Both the position numbers and the translations under genes were made by a program. A DNA stretch of 20,690 bases from Spirochaetaceae bacterium. Lineage in GTDB: Bacteria > Spirochaetota > Spirochaetia > WRBN01. This document shows, piece after piece, positions 14,397 through 20,690 of the stretch (the stretch's first letter is position 1; the number at the start of each line of letters is the position of its first letter). The notes below the pieces were generated by a model. That model worked only from the letters and a program-made list of their open reading frames with translations. It was not told where the DNA came from and searched no databases. The stretch is from positions 1 through 20,690 of the forward strand of contig JAHHUI010000014.1 of NCBI GenBank assembly GCA_020024055.1, in the 5' to 3' direction.

Positions 14397-16187
14397 ATGA
14401 TAGAGAAAATGAAAAAAGTTTCCTTGGTACTGCTCTCTAAAGATAGAGAATCTGCCTTGGGTCACTTAGCAAATGCACAGGTATTTCATTCTGCTGCACC
14501 CGAAGGAAGCAGCGAGAAATTATCTGAATTACAGGCTCAGCGGGCGCATGTGGGCTTTGCCCTGGAAGCTTTGCCGAAAGTAAAAAAGTTTTCTTCGGAG
14601 CAGATTGATATTTTAAGTGTGGTGGAAAATATTCACACATACCGTACAATGCTTTCTGAAAATGAAGAAATCATCCTGACCAATGCACGTGAATTGCAGC
14701 GTGCAGGCATGTGGGGTGACTTTGACAGAGAAGACTATGATGTATTGATTCAGGCGGGGCTCTTTGTCGGTTTATATCAGGTGCCCAAAAAGGAATATGC
14801 CCTGTGGCAGAAGGAATCGGCTGCTGCCATTATTAAAGTAGGCAATCATAAAGGTAAAGTTATGGCTTTGGCTGTGGGCTTTAAAGAGGGTGATTTGCCC
14901 CTGGGTCATGAATTTGAGATTCCTCAAAACAGCTTTAGGAAGATGCAGCAGGCTCTGACATCGGCAAAAACACATGTTGACGAAGCCAAGAGAGAGCTGA
15001 ATCGCCTGGCGGTGCATGCACAGTCAATCAGGCAATTTCTTGTTGTTTTAGATGAGAGAATTGAATTTGAATCCTTGTCCTGTTCTATGCAGAATGAGGA
15101 TGAATTGTGCTATATTCAGGGATATATTCCCGAGAGCAGTCTGACCAAATTTAAAGAGTTATGTGCCAAGCATGCCTGGGCCGCTCTATATGAAGATGTG
15201 GCTGAGGATGATGAGAATGTGCCGACGAAGCTCAAGCATTATGGTGTGGGTGCCTTGGTGAAGCCATTGCTCAGTGCTTTGGATTTGCTGCCCGGCTATC
15301 GTGAATTTGATATTACATTTATCATGTTCTTTTTCTTCACCCTGTTTTTTGCCATGATTATTGGCGATGCTGGCTATGGTGCTTTGTTCACTGCCGCCGG
15401 CCTGCTGATGATGGTTGGCAATGCAATGAAGGGCAAGCCTTTCAGTTTAGGGCTGTTCTATTTTACATTCCTGTCTGCGGCCACGGTGATTTGGGGCGCA
15501 CTGACGGGTAATTGGTTTGGCTATCCTGGGTTTAAATCTGTTCCTGCTTTGGCGCAGTGGATTGATCCCTGGTTCACCAGTGACACCAATATTATGACTT
15601 TATGTTTCTGGGTAGGAACGGTACATTTGCTGATAGCACACAGCTGGGCATTCATTCGCGCATTGCGCACGAATTTCTTTTATGCCTTTGCTCAGGTGGG
15701 GCATTTCATGATGATTTTTGCCCTGCAGTATGTTGTCTATTTATTGTTGTTAAACAAGCCTTTGCCCGGTGATTGGGTATTGACAACCATACTTGCTGGC
15801 TTTGGTTTAGTTGTTCTGTTCAATCAACAGATTCCAGGGGGGAATCCCTTCAAGCAGGCTATGATTGGACTGGCTAATATTTTCCCCACGACATTGGGCT
15901 GTGTATCTAATTTTTCAGATATCATCAGTTACATTCGTTTGTATGCGGTTGGCCTTGCGGGATTTTCTATCGCGAATGCTTTCAACAGCATGGCTTTGTC
16001 CATTCCGGCTCCGATGATTTATTTTATGGCGCCGCTTTTACTGCTGTTGGCCCATACAATTAATATTATGCTGTGTCTGCTCAGTGTTATTGTGCACGGC
16101 CTGCGATTGAACAGTCTTGAATTTTCAAGCCATTTAGGTTTGGAGTGGAAGGGTATTCTTTATAAACCCTTTGGTAGTAAAAAGTAA
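14397..16187 (+). CDS. atpI: V-type ATPase membrane subunit I (a-type stator)
   Basis: The membrane stator that provides the ion channel against the rotating ring. The 596-residue protein has a cytoplasmic, coiled-coil-rich N-terminal half (to about residue 300) and a C-terminal half with about seven to eight membrane helices, beginning at FDITFIMFFFFTLFF. The essential arginine of the ion path is Arg514 in ISYIRLYAVGLAG, the counterpart of the SYLRLWALSLAH region of the eukaryotic a subunit. It lies between atpD and atpK, as in spirochaetes. The ATG at 14397 follows the atpD stop by two bases, with AAGGAG slightly far upstream; the ATG at 14409 is a less likely alternative. Confidence 0.95.
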   Translation: MIEKMKKVSLVLLSKDRESALGHLANAQVFHSAAPEGSSEKLSELQAQRAHVGFALEALPKVKKFSSEQIDILSVVENIHTYRTMLSENEEIILTNARELQRAGMWGDFDREDYDVLIQAGLFVGLYQVPKKEYALWQKESAAAIIKVGNHKGKVMALAVGFKEGDLPLGHEFEIPQNSFRKMQQALTSAKTHVDEAKRELNRLAVHAQSIRQFLVVLDERIEFESLSCSMQNEDELCYIQGYIPESSLTKFKELCAKHAWAALYEDVAEDDENVPTKLKHYGVGALVKPLLSALDLLPGYREFDITFIMFFFFTLFFAMIIGDAGYGALFTAAGLLMMVGNAMKGKPFSLGLFYFTFLSAATVIWGALTGNWFGYPGFKSVPALAQWIDPWFTSDTNIMTLCFWVGTVHLLIAHSWAFIRALRTNFFYAFAQVGHFMMIFALQYVVYLLLLNKPLPGDWVLTTILAGFGLVVLFNQQIPGGNPFKQAMIGLANIFPTTLGCVSNFSDIISYIRLYAVGLAGFSIANAFNSMALSIPAPMIYFMAPLLLLLAHTINIMLCLLSVIVHGLRLNSLEFSSHLGLEWKGILYKPFGSKK

Positions 16188-16217
16188 ATACGATTAGCAA
16201 TAAGAGAGGAGAATATA

Positions 16218-16664
16218 ATGAATTTAGGCATGTTAGGTTATTTTGCTGCCTTGGGTCTGGGTGCCTGTGGCAGTGCCATGGGTATCGGCTTAGCCGGTCA
16301 GGCGGCTATTGGTGTGTTCAAAAAGGCATATATGGCAGGCAAGAGCGCCAGCGCTGTATTATTTGCTTTGGTCGGTGCTCCTTTTACACAGACCATTTAT
16401 GGTTTTATTTTAATGAACACATTGAAGACTACTTTGGACAAAGGCATTCAAAACCCTGAGGCTATTTTTGGCATTGGTGTCTTTGGTGGCTTGGGTATTG
16501 GTGTTTCTGCCTGGTTCCAGGGAATGGCTGCTGCCGCCGGTTGTGATGCTTTGGGCGAAACAGGTAAAGGTTTTGGTATGTACATGGTTATTCTGGGTGT
16601 TGTAGAAACTGTTGCTATTTTTGCTATGGTTTTTGGTATGCTCAGCGCCGGAAGCCTGGCTTAA
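16218..16664 (+). CDS. atpK: V-type ATPase proteolipid subunit K (rotor ring), Na+-type binding site
   Basis: Forms the rotating membrane ring that carries the coupling ion. The 148-residue protein has four helices in two hairpins. The carboxylate is in the second hairpin (Glu130 in GVVETVAIF). The first hairpin has APFTQTIYGF with Thr57, Gln58 and Tyr61, and the third helix has Gln101 in FQGMAAAAG. These line up with Thr64, Gln65, Tyr68, Gln110 and Glu139 that bind Na+ in Enterococcus hirae NtpK, with near-identical spacing. That predicts Na+ rather than H+ coupling. AGGAG lies seven bases before the ATG. It is the last gene of the operon, 30 bases after atpI, and a terminator follows. Confidence 0.95.
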   Translation: MNLGMLGYFAALGLGACGSAMGIGLAGQAAIGVFKKAYMAGKSASAVLFALVGAPFTQTIYGFILMNTLKTTLDKGIQNPEAIFGIGVFGGLGIGVSAWFQGMAAAAGCDALGETGKGFGMYMVILGVVETVAIFAMVFGMLSAGSLA

Positions 16665-16689
16665 ATCTAATAATCAGGTTCTTATTAAA

Positions 16690-16720
16690 AGGCCGTGCAT
16701 AGGTGCGGCCTAATTTTTTT
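16690..16720 (+). terminator. Terminator of the V-ATPase operon
   Basis: A six-pair GC-rich stem AGGCCG/CGGCCT with a ten-base loop, followed by AA and seven T. Confidence 0.85.
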
Positions 16721-16753
16721 CAATTTTTTCTAAAGTCTAGCAAAAAATCTCAA

Positions 16754-16777
16754 TAAAATCCTTCAAAATGCCGAATT
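16754..16777 (+). promoter_or_regulatory. Sigma-28-like promoter of flaB
   Basis: GCCGAATT (16770-16777) resembles the flagellar sigma-28 -10 element GCCGATAA, and a TAAA stands 12 bases upstream (16754-16757). The usual gap is about 15 bases, so the -35 part is imperfect. The start would be near 16784, just ahead of the leader hairpin. Confidence 0.4.
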
Positions 16778-16789
16778 AATAGATTGAAG

Positions 16790-16807
16790 GCAAACATGGA
16801 TGTTTGC
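16790..16807 (+). promoter_or_regulatory. CsrA-binding hairpin in the flaB leader
   Basis: A perfect inverted repeat, GCAAACAT and ATGTTTGC around GG, forms a hairpin that presents GGA at its tip. The sequence ACATGGATGT fits the CsrA core ACANGGANGU exactly. It is the upstream member of a two-site arrangement. Confidence 0.6.
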
Positions 16808-16829
16808 AGTATTCATAACATGATGGTTC

Positions 16830-16838
16830 ATGGAGGAT
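16830..16838 (+). promoter_or_regulatory. flaB ribosome site overlapping a second CsrA-type GGA motif
   Basis: ATGGAGGAT contains the Shine-Dalgarno GGAGG (16832-16836, ten bases before the ATG) and an ANGGAN motif. CsrA bound here would block ribosome entry. It is 34 bases downstream of the hairpin motif. Confidence 0.6.
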
Positions 16839-16846
16839 AATATCAA

Positions 16847-17707
16847 ATGATTATTAACCACAATATGAGTGCGATTAACGCAACTCGCCAGGGCAAAATT
16901 ACAAACGGAAATTTAAGCGACAATATGGCCAAGTTATCTAGCGGCATGAGAATTAACAAATCAGGTGATGATGCTTCTGGTTTGGCTGTTTCTGAAAAGC
17001 TGCGTTCTCAGATTCGCGGTTTGCGCCAGGCATCTCGCAATGCTGCTGATGGTATTTCTTTCATTCAGACAACAGAAGGTTATTTGCAGGAAACTACCGA
17101 CGTTTTACAGCGCATTCGTGAATTGGCCATCCAGGCTTCAAACGGTATTTATGCTGATGAAGATCGCCTGTATCTGCAGGTGGAAGTGTCCCAGCTGGTG
17201 GCCGAGGTGGATCGTGTGGCCAGCCAGGCACAGTTCAATGGTATGAATCTGTTGACAGGCCGTTTTGCTCGTGACACCGGCATCAACCATGTCACAGCCA
17301 GTATGTGGCTGCACATTGGTGCCAATATGGACCAGCGCATTCAGATGTATATTGGTACTATGTCTGCTGAGGCTTTGGGTCTGCGCCAGATTGGCACTGG
17401 TGATATCATCACTGTTACTTCTCCTGAAGATTCCAACCGTGTGATTGGTATTATTGATAACTCTTTGCAGATTGTGAGCAAGCAGAGATCTGACCTGGGT
17501 GCCTATCAGAACCGCCTGGAGTTGACCATTAAGGGTGTGGATATCGGTGCTGAAAATATGCAGGCTTCTGAAAGCCGCATCCGCGACCTGGATATGGCTG
17601 ACGAGATGGTGAAGCTGTCTACAAATCAGGTTCTTGCTCAGACTGCTGTGGCTATGCTGGCCCAGGCCAATGCAAGAAATCAGGATGTTCTGCAGCTGCT
17701 GCGTTAA
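16847..17707 (+). CDS. flaB: Core flagellin FlaB of the periplasmic flagellum
   Basis: Filament protein of spirochaetal periplasmic flagella. The 286-residue length and both conserved ends match FlaB. The N-terminal D0/D1 region runs MIINHNMSAINA, LSSGMRIN, GDDASGLAVSEKLRSQIRGL. The short middle has NGMNLLTGRF and ASMWLHIGANMDQR, a FlaB hallmark. The C-terminal region has RSDLGAYQNRLE, ESRIRDLDMADEM and a terminal LLR. No variable outer domain is present, as usual for FlaB. The leader carries a CsrA hairpin and a GGA-containing ribosome site, so translation is likely repressed by CsrA until filament assembly needs it. It stands alone between two terminators, unlike flagellar operon genes. Confidence 0.97.
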   Translation: MIINHNMSAINATRQGKITNGNLSDNMAKLSSGMRINKSGDDASGLAVSEKLRSQIRGLRQASRNAADGISFIQTTEGYLQETTDVLQRIRELAIQASNGIYADEDRLYLQVEVSQLVAEVDRVASQAQFNGMNLLTGRFARDTGINHVTASMWLHIGANMDQRIQMYIGTMSAEALGLRQIGTGDIITVTSPEDSNRVIGIIDNSLQIVSKQRSDLGAYQNRLELTIKGVDIGAENMQASESRIRDLDMADEMVKLSTNQVLAQTAVAMLAQANARNQDVLQLLR

Positions 17708-17723
17708 TTTTGATTTTGCTTTT

Positions 17724-17763
17724 AGTTAAAAAAGGTCCCTTTTGAAGGGGCCTTTTTTTAACT
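17724..17763 (+). terminator. Strong terminator after flaB
   Basis: A stem of about 18 pairs from AGTT to AACT, with AAAAAAGG and CCTTTTTTT arms around TTGA, one G-T pair in the core. The symmetry would let it work on both strands. Confidence 0.9.
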
Positions 17764-17792
17764 AGGAAGACTGAGAATAAGGGGTTTTTATT

Positions 17793-19040
17793 ATGGCTGA
17801 TTTTAATCCTTATAAAATGGCACAGGAGCAATTTGATGATGCTGCTGAGATTTTATCTTTAAGTAAAAGCGAAATAGCTTTGCTGCGTAAGCCTATGCGT
17901 GAATTGATTGTGCATTTTCCTGTGCGCATGGATGATGGAAGTATACAGGTCTTTGAAGGTTATCGCATTCGTCATAATACAGCCCTGGGCCCTGCCAAGG
18001 GGGGATTGCGCTGGCATCCTGATGAAACGGCAGACACTGTGCGTGCATTGTCTACATGGATGACATGGAAATGTGCCCTCATGGGACTGCCTTTGGGCGG
18101 GGGTAAAGGTGGCATCAGAATTGATGCAAGATCATTGTCTTTACACGAACAGGAAAGAGTGGCGCGGGCTTTTATTCGGGCCATTGGACATGATATTGGT
18201 GCCAGCATTGATATACCGGCTCCCGATATTAACACAAATGGCCAGATTATGGCCTGGATGCTGGATGAATATGAAACAATGAAGGGCTATAGCGAGCCTG
18301 GGGTGATCACAGGGAAATTAGTTCTTGTCGGCGGGTCAAAGGGGCGCTTGGATGCGACCAGCCGCGGCGGTATTTATGTGATGGAAGAGCTGGCTAAAAC
18401 ATATAAGACAAGCTTTAAAGGGAAAAAAACGGCCATTCAGGGCTATGGCAATGCCGGATATTATGCAGCCCAGCTGGCCGAAGAGATTTTGCAGACCAAA
18501 GTGGTGGCCATCGGCAATAGCCGCAATGCTTTATTGAATGAAAAAGGCCTTGATTTGCAGGCATTGGCAAAGCATTATCAGTCGGGCGGGTCTTTATCTG
18601 GCTTTGGCGGCGCCAAGGAGATTGGTTCTAAAGAGCTTTTAGAGGTGGACTGTGATTTGCTCATTCCTTCTGCTGTTGAGGGTGTGATTAATGAGCATAA
18701 TGCCGAAAAGATTAAGGCAAAGTATATTTTAGAGCTGGCCAATGGGCCCACAACGCCCCAGGCTGATAGAATATTAGAGAAAAAAGGGGTGATTGTTGTT
18801 CCTGATTTTCTGGCCAATGCGGGGGGAGTAACAGTCAGCTATTTCGAGCAAGTGCAAAATGCTCAGATGCTGTATTGGACAGAAGAAGAGGTACGCCAGG
18901 AGCTTCGCGAGCGCATGGCTTCCACTTTTGCAAGTGTATATAAGGTCATGCAGGCACGCAATTTAAGCATGCGCCGGGCGGCAATGGTGTTGGCAGTGGA
19001 TCGTGTGCGTGAGGCTTGTAAGCTGCGCGGCTGGGTGTAG
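17793..19040 (+). CDS. gdhA: Glutamate dehydrogenase (Glu/Leu/Phe/Val dehydrogenase family)
   Basis: Interconverts glutamate and 2-oxoglutarate plus ammonia using NAD(P). At 415 residues it is the short hexameric form. The substrate domain has GPAKGGLRWHP (Lys69), Lys93, the catalytic lysine motif LPLGGGKGG (Lys105) and PAPDINT (Asp145). The Rossmann domain has GYGNAGYYAA. Cofactor choice is unclear because the second strand ends in AIGNSRNA instead of a clear acidic residue. AAGGGG lies nine bases before the ATG. The flaB terminator ends only 29 bases upstream, so it needs a promoter close to that hairpin or read-through; none is convincing. It is followed by a periplasmic binding protein gene. 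Confidence 0.93.
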   Translation: MADFNPYKMAQEQFDDAAEILSLSKSEIALLRKPMRELIVHFPVRMDDGSIQVFEGYRIRHNTALGPAKGGLRWHPDETADTVRALSTWMTWKCALMGLPLGGGKGGIRIDARSLSLHEQERVARAFIRAIGHDIGASIDIPAPDINTNGQIMAWMLDEYETMKGYSEPGVITGKLVLVGGSKGRLDATSRGGIYVMEELAKTYKTSFKGKKTAIQGYGNAGYYAAQLAEEILQTKVVAIGNSRNALLNEKGLDLQALAKHYQSGGSLSGFGGAKEIGSKELLEVDCDLLIPSAVEGVINEHNAEKIKAKYILELANGPTTPQADRILEKKGVIVVPDFLANAGGVTVSYFEQVQNAQMLYWTEEEVRQELRERMASTFASVYKVMQARNLSMRRAAMVLAVDRVREACKLRGWV

Positions 19041-19054
19041 AAACAAAGGAGACA

Positions 19055-19771
19055 TTGATTATTAAACAGCTGTTTTTATCTATTCTGTGTATTGTTTTTA
19101 TAAATCCGATTTTTGCCGTGGTGAATGTTTATGGTCCCAGTGTTTCTCATGAGGCCATGAAGGCTGCGGCAAAGGCTTTTACAGCGAAGACACGTATTCC
19201 TGTAGTGGTGATTTCCGGGCCGCAGTCTGTCTGGCAGACGGCCGGCCTGGCAAAGGCGAGCTTGATCTATGCACTTTCAGATGTTTCTTTAGAGAGGCTT
19301 TTGAAGGACAGACCTGCACGTTTTGATGCCACATCGGTCAGCACTTTGGCGCGTATGAATGCCATCTTGATTGTACGCAAAAATAACCCTAAAAATATCA
19401 AAGGTATTGATACGCTGACAGACAATGAAAATCTTCCTTTGCTCATCAGCCGCACATCCGGTTATGAGCGGGATTTTCATCAGAATACCTGGGACAGGCT
19501 GACAGTGATTATAGAACCAAACACCAGCAAAGCCATGGAAAGATTTCGCACCGATATCACCATTCCTGTCTGGATGGCCTGGGCTGATATTTTGGCAACC
19601 AACCCTGAATTGGGAGAGGAAGTGCCTGTTGAACCGCGCTATCGTGTGACACGCATATTAAGTATTTTGGTGGCCAACGATGCAGATGAAGATACAAAGG
19701 CTTTTGTGGAATTTCTGAAAAGCCCTGAGGGCCAAGAGCATTTCACGCAATATGGGTGGTATTTCCAATAG
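19055..19771 (+). CDS. AcfC-like periplasmic substrate-binding protein
   Basis: A 238-residue exported protein of the type II periplasmic-binding fold. The signal peptide covers about residues 1-21 (ending PIFA). The mature N-terminus VNVYGPSVSHEAMKAAAKAF, the motif GPQSVW, and the end SPEGQEHFTQYGW agree with the AcfC group (accessory colonization factor C, related to sulfate/molybdate-binding proteins). The ligand is unknown and no transporter genes are nearby. The start is taken as TTG at 19055, because AAAGGAG sits three bases before it; that gap is short, and an ATT at 19058 would fit the ribosome site better but is a rare start. It lies 14 bases after gdhA, probably co-transcribed. Its end overlaps a convergent gene by 29 bases. 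Confidence 0.8.
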   Translation: MIIKQLFLSILCIVFINPIFAVVNVYGPSVSHEAMKAAAKAFTAKTRIPVVVISGPQSVWQTAGLAKASLIYALSDVSLERLLKDRPARFDATSVSTLARMNAILIVRKNNPKNIKGIDTLTDNENLPLLISRTSGYERDFHQNTWDRLTVIIEPNTSKAMERFRTDITIPVWMAWADILATNPELGEEVPVEPRYRVTRILSILVANDADEDTKAFVEFLKSPEGQEHFTQYGWYFQ

Positions 19772-20150
19772 AGGCAGCTTTAGCATGTCGAATGACCTCT
19801 TGGTCGCGCATAATGGTCATGCTTTCTTTTTGTGTTTTTTCTATCTGATAGCGATAAAGAAGATACTCGCCTGTTAAATTTGTGTGATCTCCTGATACGG
19901 CACGATATTTTTTGTCGAAAAACTGCATATGGGAAACAAAAAATTCTTTTAATTTAAGCATGATTTTGAACAAATCCAGCCTGCTTTGTGCCTGAATCAC
20001 CACATGTGAAGCATAGGGTTCTGGATGAATAATTTTTGCCCCAAAAGACTGCACCACACCACAAATAATATCATAAAGCACTTCCTGCAAGTCTTTGGCA
20101 TCTTTTATTGAGGGACCGATTTCGAAAGAAAAATCCAGCTGATGTTTCAC
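19743..20150 (-). CDS. Conserved-looking hypothetical protein
   Basis: A 135-residue soluble protein, not recognised. It has alternating amphipathic strands and helices (VLYDIICGVVQSFGAKI, then SHVVIQAQSRLDLFKIMLKLKEFF) and no signal peptide or membrane helix, so it is probably cytoplasmic. The start is a GTG at 20150 with no ribosome site. A good promoter (20157-20185) puts the predicted first base of the message exactly on that GTG, which suggests a leaderless transcript. The last 29 bases overlap the end of the AcfC-like gene on the other strand. There is no competing open frame of note opposite it. Confidence 0.65.
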   Translation of the reverse strand: MKHQLDFSFEIGPSIKDAKDLQEVLYDIICGVVQSFGAKIIHPEPYASHVVIQAQSRLDLFKIMLKLKEFFVSHMQFFDKKYRAVSGDHTNLTGEYLLYRYQIEKTQKESMTIMRDQEVIRHAKAASIGNTTHIA

Positions 20151-20156
20151 TGTTCT

Positions 20157-20185
20157 ATTACATCATAAGAACCTGCGATCGTCAA
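20157..20185 (-). promoter_or_regulatory. Promoter of the hypothetical gene, start point on GTG
   Basis: On the minus strand TTGACG (20180-20185) and TGTAAT (20157-20162) are 17 bases apart; each differs from consensus at one base. Counting to +1 lands on 20150, the G of the start codon. Confidence 0.6.
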
Positions 20186-20217
20186 CTCTGGCGAGCGGTG
20201 TCAGCTCATGCGGGGTT

Positions 20218-20269
20218 TTGTGTTTCGGTGAGCAAAGGGGGTCTTGTGTTTCGGCGGGCAAAAAGGTAT
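20218..20269. repeat. Imperfect 26-bp tandem duplication
   Basis: Two adjacent units (20218-20243 and 20244-20269) share TTGTGTTTCGG followed by a diverged GCAAA segment. The second unit supplies the candidate -35 and one possible start codon of the rightmost gene. A 26-base period shifts the frame between units. Confidence 0.6.
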
Positions 20270-20272
20270 ACT
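20244..20272 (+). promoter_or_regulatory. Candidate promoter for the rightmost gene
   Basis: TTGTGT (20244-20249) and TATACT (20267-20272) are 17 bases apart. The -10 is good and the -35 keeps TTG only. The predicted +1 is 20279, the first base of an in-frame GTG. Confidence 0.4.
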
Positions 20273-20690
20273 GAATTTGTGTTTGGTTTAAAGAAATTAT
20301 TCAATTTAGAAGCCAATATTTTTCCCTGGGCCTATGCTTTGCTGGTGGCTGTGTTAATGGCATTTTATCTTGGTGCATCTTCTTATTTTGAAGAAGATGT
20401 CAACGGAATGCAGGTGCGCACATCGCGCAGCCGCCTGGCTGTGAACAAGCCCGATTTGCGTTCATTGCAGCTGAGTGAAGATCGTATAAAGTTCAATTTT
20501 AATTGGCGGCATCATCTTGTGGTTTATGGAAAAAACGGCGTGAAACGCAGAATGCTGCCTACGGATTATACCGTGGAGGCAGGGGAAGTTTCTGTCAATT
20601 TCAATGAAAATGTGAATATAGCTTTTCGTGATATGGATGATATTTTTATCATTCAAACTACTCTTCCTGCCGGGCGCAGTGCGTCTTTGT
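20246..20690 (+). CDS. Membrane-anchored protein, 3' end cut by window edge
   Basis: The frame runs open to the right edge. At least 148 residues are seen: a basic N-terminus, one membrane helix (FPWAYALLVAVLMAFYLGAS), then a hydrophilic, beta-rich stretch likely to lie in the periplasm (for example RIKFNFNWRHHLVVYGKNG and TVEAGEVSVNFNENVNIAF). No family is recognised. Two starts are possible. GTG at 20246 has AAAGGGGG four bases upstream. GTG at 20279 would begin MFGLKKLFNLEA and coincides with the predicted transcription start of the promoter at 20244-20272. The function cannot be judged from this part. Confidence 0.65.
   Translation, partial: MFRRAKRYTEFVFGLKKLFNLEANIFPWAYALLVAVLMAFYLGASSYFEEDVNGMQVRTSRSRLAVNKPDLRSLQLSEDRIKFNFNWRHHLVVYGKNGVKRRMLPTDYTVEAGEVSVNFNENVNIAFRDMDDIFIIQTTLPAGRSASL

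Noticed and set aside
1..20690. CRISPR arrays, insertion sequences, rRNA genes or an integrase
   Set aside because: No regularly spaced repeats, transposase or recombinase motifs, or rRNA sequence were found on either strand.

Overview
The window most likely comes from a spirochaete. Two features point there. The first is a core flagellin that matches the spirochaetal FlaB pattern end to end. The second is a V-type ATPase operon in the order E, DUF2764, A, B, D, I, K, which is known from Borrelia and Treponema (also Chlamydia and some Bacteroidetes). Species cannot be read from the sequence. Gene density is high and most genes have clear Shine-Dalgarno sequences.

Left part (1-2050): a lipocalin cut by the window edge is followed by a run of very small genes. 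These are a two-helix membrane protein with its own strong promoter and terminator, then a one-helix/coiled-coil protein overlapping a small lipoprotein in another frame. The trio has the size, topology and overlap of a phage-type holin/inner-spanin/outer-spanin lysis set, but no endolysin or phage structural gene is present. Next come a decayed tRNA-Leu copy, a small four-helix cytochrome-b-like membrane protein, and an intact tRNA-Leu(CAA).

Minus-strand block (2085-9084): topA with its own promoter, and upstream of it a three-gene run transcribed TPR protein, soluble NqrF-like flavoprotein, VanY-type carboxypeptidase. The TPR protein and carboxypeptidase are exported; the flavoprotein is cytoplasmic.

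Centre (9100-16720): an intergenic region of about 430 bases holds a foldable leader ending in a terminator-like element. After it comes the complete seven-gene V-ATPase operon, closed by a terminator. The proteolipid subunit keeps the residues that bind Na+ in the Enterococcus hirae enzyme, so the pump is predicted to move Na+. No C, F or G stalk subunit is recognisable; the DUF2764 protein sits where one might be expected.

Right part (16720-20690): flaB has a sigma-28-like promoter and a leader with a textbook CsrA hairpin plus a second GGA motif in the Shine-Dalgarno, so translational control by CsrA (and probably FliW) is predicted. It is followed by a strong terminator, glutamate dehydrogenase, an AcfC-like periplasmic binding protein, an unrecognised minus-strand gene, and a membrane-anchored protein that runs off the right edge. 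The last two genes diverge from promoters whose expected start points fall on GTG codons, which suggests leaderless messages.
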